Shown here: piece by piece, positions 1-6,553 of the stretch
How positions within the stretch are numbered: position 1 is the stretch's first letter
Layout: every line of letters starts with the position of its first letter
Assembly (NCBI GenBank): GCA_021827885.1
Contig: JAKAUD010000088.1
Location: 1 to 9,252, forward strand
Direction: 5' to 3'
Source: Thermoplasmata archaeon
GTDB lineage: Archaea > Thermoplasmatota > Thermoplasmata > Thermoplasmatales > Thermoplasmataceae
DNA length: 9,252 bases
Program-made: the position numbers and the translations under genes
The notes under the pieces: generated by a model
The model's database searches: none
Told to the model about the DNA's origin: nothing
The model's input: only the letters and a program-made list of their open reading frames with translations

Positions 1-750
1 AATATTGCCTCAAGATGGCCAACAAGGTTCGGTTTTAAAATTTTAATGCGAGTATCTCAACTCTTTTATGATTTAATAATAAGTGAAACACCATGTGGCA
101 TGGAAAAATTTATACAGTTTCTTGGTCATAAAAATAAGCTAACGACAATACCAGACGGATACGACCAAGACATATTTCAAAAGATAGGTTATAGCGATTC
201 AAAGAGAGAGAAAATCATCATAACTGCTTCACGGATTGATAGGCCAAAGAACATAGAATCTCTCTTAAGATCCTTTGTGCCCCTAGCTAATGTCTACCCA
301 GATTGGAACCTGGTCATAGCTGGTAAAGTCGACGATAATGACTATTTCGAGGAATTGGTCTCATTTACCAAGGCCAACAATATTAGCGAAAGAGTAAGTT
401 TTCTTGGTCATCTCAACCCTGTTGAATTAAGAAAACAATACTTACTGGCTTCCATTTTTGTCACATTATCTTTTAAAGAGAGTTTTGGTATAGCTAGAGT
501 AGAGGCAATAGCATCCGGATTACCTGTTATTACAAGTCCAGCTGGCTGCGGAGAGTTTTATGGACAGAACGGTGCAGTCTTAGTATCTCCTGACGACAAT
601 TTAGAAATTACTCGCAAACTTTTGGAACTTATTCGAAATGAGGGAAATCGCGAGGAAATTGTGAGAAATCTTCAAAAAATAATCAGGAGCTGGAAAGAAG
701 TTGCGAAAGATATCGTTGACAAAACATATCCATCTTTAAATTGTGAATAA
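1..750 (+). CDS. GT4-family glycosyltransferase, C-terminal part (5' end cut by window)
   Basis: This is a retaining GT-B glycosyltransferase that would move a sugar from a nucleotide-sugar donor to a growing surface glycan at the inner face of the membrane. The frame is open from base 1 through the ATG at 46 to TAA at 748-750, so the ATG at 46 is probably internal and the true start lies outside the window. Counting from that ATG, the linker and start of the donor domain are at about 10-40 (DLIISET, then IPDGYD, matching the usual IPNGVD). A SRIDRPKNI segment follows at 62-70, then FLGHL at 119-123. The GT4 hallmark E-x7-E is E145 and E153 (ESFGIARVE), followed by ASGLPVITS at 156-164. The acceptor-binding N-terminal Rossmann domain, normally 150 or more residues, is missing from view. 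The donor domain looks intact. Sugar and acceptor cannot be read from the sequence. The family call is firm. Confidence 0.9.
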   Translation, partial: NIASRWPTRFGFKILMRVSQLFYDLIISETPCGMEKFIQFLGHKNKLTTIPDGYDQDIFQKIGYSDSKREKIIITASRIDRPKNIESLLRSFVPLANVYPDWNLVIAGKVDDNDYFEELVSFTKANNISERVSFLGHLNPVELRKQYLLASIFVTLSFKESFGIARVEAIASGLPVITSPAGCGEFYGQNGAVLVSPDDNLEITRKLLELIRNEGNREEIVRNLQKIIRSWKEVAKDIVDKTYPSLNCE

Positions 751-1265
751 ATAAACTTCAATTCAGGAATACCTTAGGATATGAATGAGAGACTTATGGG
801 GCAGCAGATTATTCCCTTGATTAAGATGGAATTCTTATATTTGCTGATTTTTGTCAAAACATATCATATTAGAGTAAAGTGAATACCATGCTTTAGAGTT
901 AATCCGGCTCAAGCTCTATGCTGTCGCTATGGAAGGTGTGGGTCTCTCTTTTGAATTGGATGTTCATAAGCTCTTCCTGAACTTTACTGAAATAGATGAA
1001 GAAGGAAATATAAAGGAAGAGTGAGGCACAAAAACCAGTGAAAATGCAAGGACTTACGTGAAAGATGAATAGAAAGCATAACATGCAAATCGCCAGTAAT
1101 GAACGAGCATGGTCGAAAATTATGGGGTCCTTGCATGGTTTGTGCGACAGCCGAGTTATCTTCCAATGTAATGTAGCTAGTGCTCACGCTGTATTATTTT
1201 AACCTTGTCTGCGCCTCAAGCTTATAGTTAAAAAAATAAATTACTAATATATTCCTTAGTTACTT
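751..1265. other. Long spacer with an unassigned coding-like fragment
   Basis: These 515 bases separate the GT4 gene from the acetyltransferase. The most protein-like stretch is a + strand frame at about 878-1024. It lacks a clear start and ends in TGA, and its composition is soluble and protein-like (it includes LIRLKLYAVAMEGVG and FTEIDEEGNIKEE). An adjacent frame opens at ATG 781 and stops at 880-882, so the two could be one gene broken by a frameshift. I do not recognise the family. A decayed transposase is a guess based only on the other spacers in the window. The - strand frames across 899-1187 read as low-complexity hydrophobic peptide and look like shadows of this fragment. Confidence 0.4.
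1231..1244 (+). promoter_or_regulatory. Possible TATA box for the acetyltransferase gene
   Basis: An A-rich box (AAAAATAAAT) is centred about 27 bases before the ATG at 1266. That spacing would place an archaeal transcription start at or very near the start codon. A second TA-rich stretch at 1245-1252 is too close to the ATG for this role. The surrounding DNA is very AT-rich, so the assignment is weak. Confidence 0.3.
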
Positions 1266-2063
1266 ATGGAAAAAATTAGAAAGGAAGATGCAAAAAAAGC
1301 AATTTCAACAGAAGACGCTCAATTACAGAACTGGAAGATAATCAGCAACAAACAACTAAGAAAAAAATTTTCTCTTAAAAATGACTCCACAGGATTGGAT
1401 GTTAAAGATCTGATTCTCTCTTTTTTTGAGCATACTTATAAAAATTATTTAATTTGGATGGCAAAACGTTACTATTTTTCCCGACACCCTAAAAGTAATG
1501 TTAGCTTTGAAAGAATATACAAAAATATCACTATAGACATTGGAAAATATTCATACAGCGGGAGCCCAATTAGAATATATGTACCAAATCCCCTGTACAG
1601 GTATACAGTAGAAATAGGTAGTTTCTCGCACATTGGTGAAAATCTACAAATTATAATTAGTCGGAATCACACTCCGGATTTGGTCTCTAATAACTTGCAG
1701 ACATTATTTTTGGACTGGAGAATAGACGATGATTATTATAACTATTATAAAGAAGAATATGGGGATATAGAAATTGGCCACGACGTTTGGATTGGAAACG
1801 ACGTAACGCTTCTTGGGGGAATAAAAATAGGTAATGGATCAATTATAGGGGCAAAAAGTCTTGTAAATAAAGATGTTGAACCATATTCTATAGTTGCCGG
1901 GATCCCAGCGAAATTCATCAAGTATAGATTTGACAGTAACATAATCAAAAAACTCCAAGCAATAGCTTTCTGGAAATGGGATGACCGAGAAATACTTTCT
2001 AATTTATCGAGGTTTTACAATGTGAACGAATTTATTGAAAGATACTTCGATAAAAACGAGTAG
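1266..2063 (+). CDS. Hexapeptide-repeat O-acetyltransferase (Vat/XAT, CatB-like)
   Basis: This is a left-handed beta-helix acetyltransferase, normally a trimer, that transfers acetyl from acetyl-CoA to a hydroxyl group. In a glycan locus the likely substrate is a sugar. The XAT core begins near residue 91 (IGKYSYSG), followed by EIGSFSHIG at 116-124. The putative catalytic His135 lies in SRNHTPD. Hexapeptide turns run from about 166 to 205 (GDIEIGHDVWIGNDV, then GIKIGNGSIIGAKS). The family closes with AGIPAKFIKYRF at 211-222 and WKWDD at 236-240. The helix is interrupted by the usual loop after His135, here rich in Asp and Tyr (about 150-163). About 90 residues precede the core, more than I expect for a Vat-type enzyme, and this extension is charged and unrecognised. 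The ATG at 1266 has no clear Shine-Dalgarno, which fits a leaderless start. An antibiotic-resistance role is unlikely in this context. Confidence 0.9.
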   Translation: MEKIRKEDAKKAISTEDAQLQNWKIISNKQLRKKFSLKNDSTGLDVKDLILSFFEHTYKNYLIWMAKRYYFSRHPKSNVSFERIYKNITIDIGKYSYSGSPIRIYVPNPLYRYTVEIGSFSHIGENLQIIISRNHTPDLVSNNLQTLFLDWRIDDDYYNYYKEEYGDIEIGHDVWIGNDVTLLGGIKIGNGSIIGAKSLVNKDVEPYSIVAGIPAKFIKYRFDSNIIKKLQAIAFWKWDDREILSNLSRFYNVNEFIERYFDKNE

Positions 2064-2099
2064 TAACTCCTTTTGCAATATATATAACATTATAACTTT

Positions 2100-2690
2100 C
2101 CAGTTGTGCTGAACAAATCTTGCTATCTCTTACCTTCCCTTATTCTTGGCCTTATTTTCCTCATCAGATCCTAACCCATCTCCATGACCGCTCTGTTTAC
2201 CACCGATTCATTTAGTTGTAGCTTCAGATTCTCTGGTATCCCTCGGCTTCAAGGTCTTCAGGGAATCTGCTCACAAGGTTCTCCACCAAGCTTACTCTTC
2301 ACCGCTTAGAATTTGCTCTCTATTCCAGGTCATATCACTCCATAATCAATGTAGTCTGAACACGATCAGTATACCTTCTCTCGGTTTTCTTTATGACTTT
2401 ACTCCGGTATTTAGATTCCCTGCATTTATAATGAGAAGCGTTCGTCCTTATCTATATCACTGTAATAGCCGGTTTAGCACCGATTTGATGCATCAGTCTG
2501 CAGAGATCATCTGTGTTGAATGCACCGTCACCACAGAATCCTTTCATTACAGCCTACCTTATGTGTCCGGATGCAGTTTAAGGTTCCATTGGTCAAGAAT
2601 CCTCGTGGTATTCCCGAAGAGGAAGAATCGGATCGAGACATCAGGATTCTGCAAGAGATTGTTGCACAATAAGATGCTTTTGAATGCATA
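2100..2690 (-). pseudogene. Decayed IS5-like DDE transposase
   Basis: Read on the - strand, this spacer holds ordered pieces of an IS5-type transposase in several frames. First comes a segment starting near 2638 that contains GIPRGFLTNGTLN. Next is the second-catalytic-Asp region starting at the ATG at 2547, with GDGAFNTDDL and then GAKPAI. An Arg/Lys-rich block with IRTNAS follows near 2450-2340. Last are C-terminal-like pieces near 2300-2230, including FPEDLEAEGYQRI. Stops (for example the TAG at 2452-2454) and frameshifts break it at least four times, so it cannot make a working transposase. I cannot place terminal inverted repeats or a target duplication, and the ends given are approximate. 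The + strand frame at 2431-2691 is only the antisense shadow of this remnant. Confidence 0.72.
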
Positions 2691-2727
2691 GGCTACTTAT
2701 GTCCTGGAGTCGAGTGCCTCCATAATG

Positions 2728-2736
2728 TTTATATTA
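2728..2736 (+). promoter_or_regulatory. TATA box for the glycosyltransferase gene at 2762
   Basis: TTTATATTA is a near-consensus archaeal TATA box. It is centred about 31 bases before the ATG at 2762, predicting a transcript start only a few bases upstream of that codon. It lies just outside the right edge of the IS5-like remnant and supports 2762 as the start rather than the out-of-frame ATG at 2787. Confidence 0.55.
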
Positions 2737-2761
2737 AGAATCAGATATTCTATAGCTTATC

Positions 2762-3922
2762 ATGTTTTACAGAGGTGTGGTTCAAGATGAAGGTAAGAAA
2801 GAAGTTGTTAAGACTCTCTTTTTTTTCTCTCATAGAAGTCACAATGATATATTCAATGGAACCTCTGTTTATGACGGCGAGTTATTGCGAATGCTAGAAA
2901 GTGAATTCAAACTTGATTTTGTGGAGCCGGATTTCGGGTCAAAGGACCGGAATAGGACAAGCGACCTTAATTTCAAATCTCTTGTTAGTTTGTTATTCAG
3001 AGTTTATATTAAACAGCTTAAATGGTACTTCATTAACCTTAAATGTAGGGATCACAGAAAAACTGAAAAAATGATGATGTTAGTCGAAGATATATATAGC
3101 TCCCCGATACCATTGATAATTAGTATTGTATTTGACGTAAAGTTCATTTATCGCGCTGCTGATTTTGGTAAAGCATATTATAACACACTCTCAATAAAAA
3201 ATAAGATATTTAAGCTATTTTATCCGTTGACAAGAAGAGTGCTAGAACATTTTGTTATAAAAAAGGCTACTATTATTATCTGCCCATCTCAAAGAACGAG
3301 AGAAGATATTATTCTAAAATATGATAACCTTGAATCTAAAGTTATCGTCTTGCCCTATGTGAAAAAGGAGAAAAAGGTTAACGTTGAAATGAAAAGCGTT
3401 AAAGACGCAGTATCTAAAGTAAACGTTGTTCTCTTGGGGGATTACAGATACCCACCAAACCATCTGGCAGCCAAATTTGTATTAGACAATGTTGTAGATA
3501 AACTCAAATCAGACGAAGAATCCTTCAATTTGTATGTCGTCGGCCCAACTTCAGATTTATTGTTAAAATCTAGTCACAAAAGCGTAAAGATTTTGGGACC
3601 ATTGAAAGATCTAGATGACATACTTTTGCGCAGCCACATAGGACTTGCACCAACAACAACCGTAGGGGGATTGAGCATGAAGATTGTAGATTATTTAGTG
3701 AATGGATTAAGAGTAATAGCTACCCAAGAGGCATCCGCTGGAATCGTTCCAAATAGTCAATTGAAGGTTGTTCCTTTAAAGGATTTTTCACAAGCTATTG
3801 ACGCCGAAATTTCGGATTTACTTCAAAATGGATTTAATCGTTACATATCGCTAGAAGTAATTGAAGAATACATGTCGGATAAGTGGGAGAAAAATCTAGT
3901 AGCAAAGCTTAAGAAAGTTTGA
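2762..3922 (+). CDS. GT-B glycosyltransferase (GT4-like)
   Basis: A full-length 386-residue glycosyltransferase of GT-B fold, predicted to be cytosolic or peripheral to the membrane. The N-terminal domain starts with a beta strand and loop (TLFFFSHRSHND at 18-29) and contains NGTSVYDGELL (32-42), typical of the acceptor side. The middle has CPSQRTREDI near 174-183 and the linker VIVLPYV at 194-200. The donor domain opens with LLGDYRYPPNHLAAKFV (224-240), the counterpart of the GxxxYPPN motif in this GT4 subgroup. It ends with IGLAPTTTVGGLSMKIVDYLVNG (293-315) and VIATQEASAGI (318-328). The usual Glu of the KxxE motif is replaced by Asp (D310), so the E-x7-E signature is not canonical. Start: ATG at 2762 fits the TATA box at 2728. 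An SD-like GAGGTG at 2772-2777 precedes a second ATG at 2787 in another frame. Donor and acceptor are unknown. Confidence 0.88.
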   Translation: MFYRGVVQDEGKKEVVKTLFFFSHRSHNDIFNGTSVYDGELLRMLESEFKLDFVEPDFGSKDRNRTSDLNFKSLVSLLFRVYIKQLKWYFINLKCRDHRKTEKMMMLVEDIYSSPIPLIISIVFDVKFIYRAADFGKAYYNTLSIKNKIFKLFYPLTRRVLEHFVIKKATIIICPSQRTREDIILKYDNLESKVIVLPYVKKEKKVNVEMKSVKDAVSKVNVVLLGDYRYPPNHLAAKFVLDNVVDKLKSDEESFNLYVVGPTSDLLLKSSHKSVKILGPLKDLDDILLRSHIGLAPTTTVGGLSMKIVDYLVNGLRVIATQEASAGIVPNSQLKVVPLKDFSQAIDAEISDLLQNGFNRYISLEVIEEYMSDKWEKNLVAKLKKV

Positions 3923-3940
3923 AAACCTGAAATCGAGTCG

Positions 3941-3950
3941 AATTTTGTTT
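3941..3950 (+). terminator. Possible T-rich terminator after the glycosyltransferase
   Basis: A short T-rich tract (AATTTTGTTT) lies about 20 bases after the stop codon of the preceding gene, with no convincing stem. Archaeal RNA polymerase can terminate at such tracts. It is short and the region is AT-rich, so the call is weak. Confidence 0.25.
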
Positions 3951-3974
3951 AATCATAACTGTATATCTATCCAT

Positions 3975-4460
3975 TTGCTAAATGACACATTCCTTTTGCA
4001 CTCTTTCACTCCTGGTGGAGAAGAACGTTGCGTCCAAGAATATGGCGATGTCCCTCTTCTCCAATGCTCTTAGAGGTCCTTTTACTTATTTCAGGAACAG
4101 CGATATCTGTTATTCTTGACATGGTGGATTCGCTGTACTTGTTGTGAAACAGTTCTTCTAGGATCTCTGCCATCTTCCCTGTTGAAATGCCCTTCGAGTC
4201 ATGGATACAACAGGATTGTCTATTCCGATGTTGCGCTGATATGGTTCAAACAGGGCTGTCCGGAATTCATTGCACCTGTCTCTTGGCACCCTGAGATCAT
4301 TTATTTTCCCATATCTTGTCCCTATGTCCCTCTCGTAATATCCGTTCCTCTGGCCTTCCTTCTGTTCAAGGAAGGCCTAAATCTCTCTATGGAAACGCCA
4401 TAAACTCCTTCACCGTCGATCTTACAATCTCAGATATCACTTTATCAAGCTCTTTCAATG
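3975..4460 (-). pseudogene. Decayed IS256/mutator-type transposase, N-terminal half
   Basis: On the - strand the reading order is clear. It starts near 4458 with a helix-rich piece (LKELDKVISEIVRS). Then, in another frame, comes NGYYERDIGTRYGKINDLR continuing into VPRDRCNEFRTALFEPYQ (about 4350-4235). After a frameshift, GISTGKMAEILEELFHNKYS and a SRITDIAVPEI piece follow. A last frame gives the first catalytic-Asp segment IFLDATFFSTRSE, with the Asp codon at 4032-4034. These blocks are diagnostic for the IS256/Transposase_mut family. The sequence stops soon after the first Asp, so the C-terminal catalytic half is gone, and several stops and frameshifts inactivate what remains. No terminal repeats were found. 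The + strand frames at 4116-4534 are antisense shadows. Confidence 0.8.
4352..4377. repeat. Perfect 10-bp inverted repeat, 6-base loop
   Basis: GGCCTTCCTT at 4352-4361 pairs exactly with AAGGAAGGCC at 4368-4377 around the loop CTGTTC. It is the most GC-rich and longest exact stem I found in the window. It lies inside the IS256-type remnant, where the - strand reads through it as transposase code. It may be a by-product of that coding sequence or a hairpin of the element. Confidence 0.6.
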
Positions 4461-4796
4461 TTTATTGCCTCCCGGGTGGTTCATGGAGACATCCTTTTCT
4501 CTTTCATGAAATTTCTCTCATGATCTGGGACTGATCCCGGTTACTCTTACGCAAAATTCGGTATACTATCTGGTGTATCTGCAGGAAGAAGTTCTTATGT
4601 AAAGCAGCACCCTTATCGTGAATGTTTTGAGCTCCTGAACTATGAATAGTAAACTTTTACAAGATTAACTTCCAGACTCTTCAATTAAATGTTGCATTGA
4701 CGCTGCTTGCCTTTTGAGAACGCAGTGCGAACTTGGAAATAATGAAATTATGAAAGACGATCGTAAAAACTTCTACTGAAATTAAGTGTTGCTATT
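4461..4796. other. Spacer with a short unassigned + strand coding-like tail
   Basis: This lies between the IS256 remnant and the 3' end of the GT-A gene. A + strand frame at about 4524-4648 has no start codon and ends in TAG. Its peptide looks protein-like (SYAKFGILSGVSAGRSSYV, then HPYRECFELLNYE) and may be the C-terminal scrap of another lost gene or mobile element. I do not recognise it. From 4649 to 4796 I see nothing I can support, and no strong terminator for the convergent genes. Confidence 0.35.
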
Positions 4797-5825
4797 TTAG
4801 TACTTTCTACTTAGATTGTTATAATAAAAGTACAGTTTAGAAGAAATTGAACCAAAACACGTGCTCATAAATAAACCAATTAGGGTCAAAAGTCTTCCCT
4901 GCGGCATGTAATATCTAAAGTATCTTAGTAAAGTGAGATAGTCACTTAGGCTGAATTTTGAGTGTTTTCTTTGTGAAAGCATCTGATATATTACTTTCCA
5001 GCCTAATCCATTGTACTTTAAGTAATCTCGCAAATCATTATCCGAAATAAGACCCTCTATGATACCATACTCATTTATGTAAGTGAGGGCCAATTCAACT
5101 CTCCGACTTAAAAATTTTTCATAATCGCCAGAGAATTGCGTCATGCTATTATGCACGCGAAATTTTGTAAGTATATCAGAGTCTATCAAAGTAACGGAAC
5201 CTTTAGCAAACGATAAAAAAAAGAAAAAAATGTCCCACGATGCTTTTAGTGATTCAAGTTCTTTTAAGTATGGAAGATAGAATTTTTTAAGTATACTAAT
5301 TGAGCTGTCATTATGGTATCCTTTATACTTAACCATTTTAGAAATGACATTCAAATCTATCTTTTCGTTAAACGAAAATATCGTCTCCTGTGGATTCAAA
5401 TAATATGGAATTTTAATCTCCTTGCCATCCAAATCTATCGTTGCGAAAGCGTTATGATAGTAAACGAGATTTGAAACAGTATTAAAATAATACAAAACCT
5501 TCTCTAGCTTGTTAGGTGAAAAGAGGTCGTCATCGGCAAGCATACATACTATTTTTCCCCTGCTTGCTTTTATACCTATGGAAATTTTCCTCCCAGCATT
5601 AATTTCATTAGTTAAGATGCTCACCATAGAATGCTCAAAAGCATAGCGGTCTAGGGCGCAATCTTCAAAATTTTTTACTATAATAACTTCGTACATAGAC
5701 TTATCTACAGACTGATTAACTAATGATTCAAGGGCTAATTTCAGGAACTGACGACGATCGTGTGCAATCACGATAACAGAAATTATAACATTACCTGTCT
5801 CACTTGGTAAAGTATCGCTTGCCAT
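4797..5825 (-). CDS. Family 2 (GT-A) glycosyltransferase
   Basis: This is an inverting GT-A glycosyltransferase that would add a sugar to a surface glycan, probably at the cytoplasmic membrane face. Numbering from the GTG at 5828, the nucleotide-binding strand is IISVIVIAHDRRQFLKLALES (15-35), followed by VIIVKN (48-53) and the NEINAGRKISIGIKAS segment (74-89). The metal-binding motif is ADDD (98-101), the DXD equivalent, in CMLADDDLFSP. A candidate catalytic-base region is SWDIFFF (197-203, D199), and FRVHNSMTQ (223-231) matches the RVHxxxxT ending of many family 2 enzymes. A hydrophobic patch near 313-328 (LLTLIGLFMSTCFGSI) followed by a basic, Tyr-rich tail may anchor the protein to the membrane. 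Two adjacent codons, GTG (5828) and ATG (5825), can start it; I chose ATG. It has a promoter region of its own and stands apart from the downstream spacer. Confidence 0.9.
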   Translation of the reverse strand: MASDTLPSETGNVIISVIVIAHDRRQFLKLALESLVNQSVDKSMYEVIIVKNFEDCALDRYAFEHSMVSILTNEINAGRKISIGIKASRGKIVCMLADDDLFSPNKLEKVLYYFNTVSNLVYYHNAFATIDLDGKEIKIPYYLNPQETIFSFNEKIDLNVISKMVKYKGYHNDSSISILKKFYLPYLKELESLKASWDIFFFFLSFAKGSVTLIDSDILTKFRVHNSMTQFSGDYEKFLSRRVELALTYINEYGIIEGLISDNDLRDYLKYNGLGWKVIYQMLSQRKHSKFSLSDYLTLLRYFRYYMPQGRLLTLIGLFMSTCFGSISSKLYFYYNNLSRKY

Positions 5826-5854
5826 CACTACTAATTAATATATGACAAGTAGCT

Positions 5855-5860
5855 TGTAAA
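5855..5860 (-). promoter_or_regulatory. Weak TATA-like box for the GT-A gene
   Basis: On the - strand TTTACA lies about 27-35 bases before the paired GTG/ATG starts at 5828/5825, the distance expected for an archaeal TATA box of a leaderless transcript. It departs from consensus at one position. The TA-rich stretch nearer the start (5831-5843) is too close to serve. It abuts the inverted repeat at 5863-5878. Confidence 0.3.
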
Positions 5861-5862
5861 CC

Positions 5863-5878
5863 TTTTTGGCCCCAAAAA
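5863..5878. repeat. Perfect 7-bp inverted repeat upstream of the GT-A gene
   Basis: TTTTTGG (5863-5869) pairs exactly with CCAAAAA (5872-5878) across two C bases. It sits 38-53 bases before the GT-A start, immediately upstream of the weak TATA-like box, where a regulator or the TFB contact region would lie. It could be an operator or a chance palindrome in a T/A-rich area. Confidence 0.45.
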
Positions 5879-5937
5879 CTCCTTATTGGTAAAATATAAG
5901 TCCGCATTTCCACTATTCCAGTTCATAGAGATTGCGT

Positions 5938-6159
5938 ATGAAATTTCAAAAAGCTTTATGCAATCTTCAGCTACCTAATATAAAAATCACTCAAAAATTT
6001 ATAAACGACAGAGAACAAGGTTTAGAAAAATACTCTCCTGAATCTTGTGCAAGAGGATCTGGTGCTATCCCGAACCGCGACGAATTTCATGAAGAATGGA
6101 AGTATAACACCAGAAGCGACTGGGGATGCATTAAACACAGGAAGAACCTGATAAAGTAA
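5938..6159 (+). CDS. Small hypothetical protein, 73 residues, possibly a gene fragment
   Basis: An ATG at 5938 (or TTG at 5932) opens a frame to TAA at 6157-6159, divergent from the GT-A gene. The product is hydrophilic and basic near its end. It contains ITQKFINDREQGLEKY early and EFHEEWKYNTRSDWG then CIKHRKNLIK at the C terminus, with three Cys and no signal peptide or membrane segment. A TA-rich box (AAAATATAAG, 5889-5898) lies about 44 bases upstream, which would allow a short leader. I do not recognise the family. The two frame-shifted pieces that follow it on the same strand make a decayed, longer gene as likely as an independent small gene. Confidence 0.3.
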   Translation: MKFQKALCNLQLPNIKITQKFINDREQGLEKYSPESCARGSGAIPNRDEFHEEWKYNTRSDWGCIKHRKNLIK

Positions 6160-6179
6160 TTTTTAAAATTTTAAGGTTC
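6144..6179. repeat. Palindromic AT-rich stem with 6-bp GAACCT/AGGTTC arms
   Basis: GAACCT (6144-6149) and AGGTTC (6174-6179) form complementary arms. Inside the right half is the exact 12-base palindrome TTAAAATTTTAA (6163-6174). The structure straddles the stop codon of the small frame ending at 6159. It could act as a terminator or be an old element end, but the long A/T interior makes it a weak signal. Confidence 0.3.
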
Positions 6180-6553
6180 ACAATGAAGCAATTCATGATC
6201 TTTTCGAGAGAGATTAAGGCTTTCTTGGGTAAAAATGATAGGCAGAAGGAGGGCTATCAGATTCTGTCTGGAAACAAGATTAGGTGATTCAAATAGCCTG
6301 AGAAGGCCAAGAGGCACTCAAATAAATGAAACTTGGAGCAGAGATCGTTAAGGGTATTTTGTATGCGCAAGGTCGATGTTATATCAATGGAGAGGTATTA
6401 GTGTCAATAAAATCTGCGGCTTTCAAGACGTCATTAAGCCTAATTTCTATCTTGGGGGAAAGCAGCAAGTGCTTGTACTACGAGTTTCCCTAATGTTTGT
6501 TCCTCATACTCTTTTCAAGAACGCTTAAGCACGTCAGCGCAGTTCACGTTACG

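Larger units (their letters stand above)
5829..6553. other. Long spacer with small unassigned frames, possible decayed gene
   Basis: These 725 bases separate the divergent GT-A start from the 3' end of the HAD gene. On the + strand there are three consecutive coding-like pieces in different frames. They are 5938-6159 (73 codons, listed separately), 6183-6287 (starts MKQFMIFSREIKAFLGKND, ends TGA) and 6326-6493 (55 codons, starts MKLGAEIVKGILYAQG, ends TAA). Their order and shared strand suggest one longer gene broken by frameshifts, perhaps another mobile element. I recognise none of them and could not find family motifs. Confidence 0.4.

Noticed and set aside
899..1187. Two overlapping - strand open frames of 61 and 67 codons
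   Set aside because: Their peptides are hydrophobic, low-complexity and antisense to a more protein-like + strand fragment; no promoter or ribosome site supports them.
1745..1948. - strand open frame inside the acetyltransferase gene
   Set aside because: It is antisense to the conserved hexapeptide-repeat region and is a coding shadow.
2431..2691. + strand open frame of 86 codons
   Set aside because: It lies antisense to the decayed IS5-like transposase, whose family blocks are on the - strand.
4116..4534. Two overlapping + strand open frames
   Set aside because: They are antisense to clear IS256-type blocks such as GYYERDIGTRYGKI and have no family features of their own.
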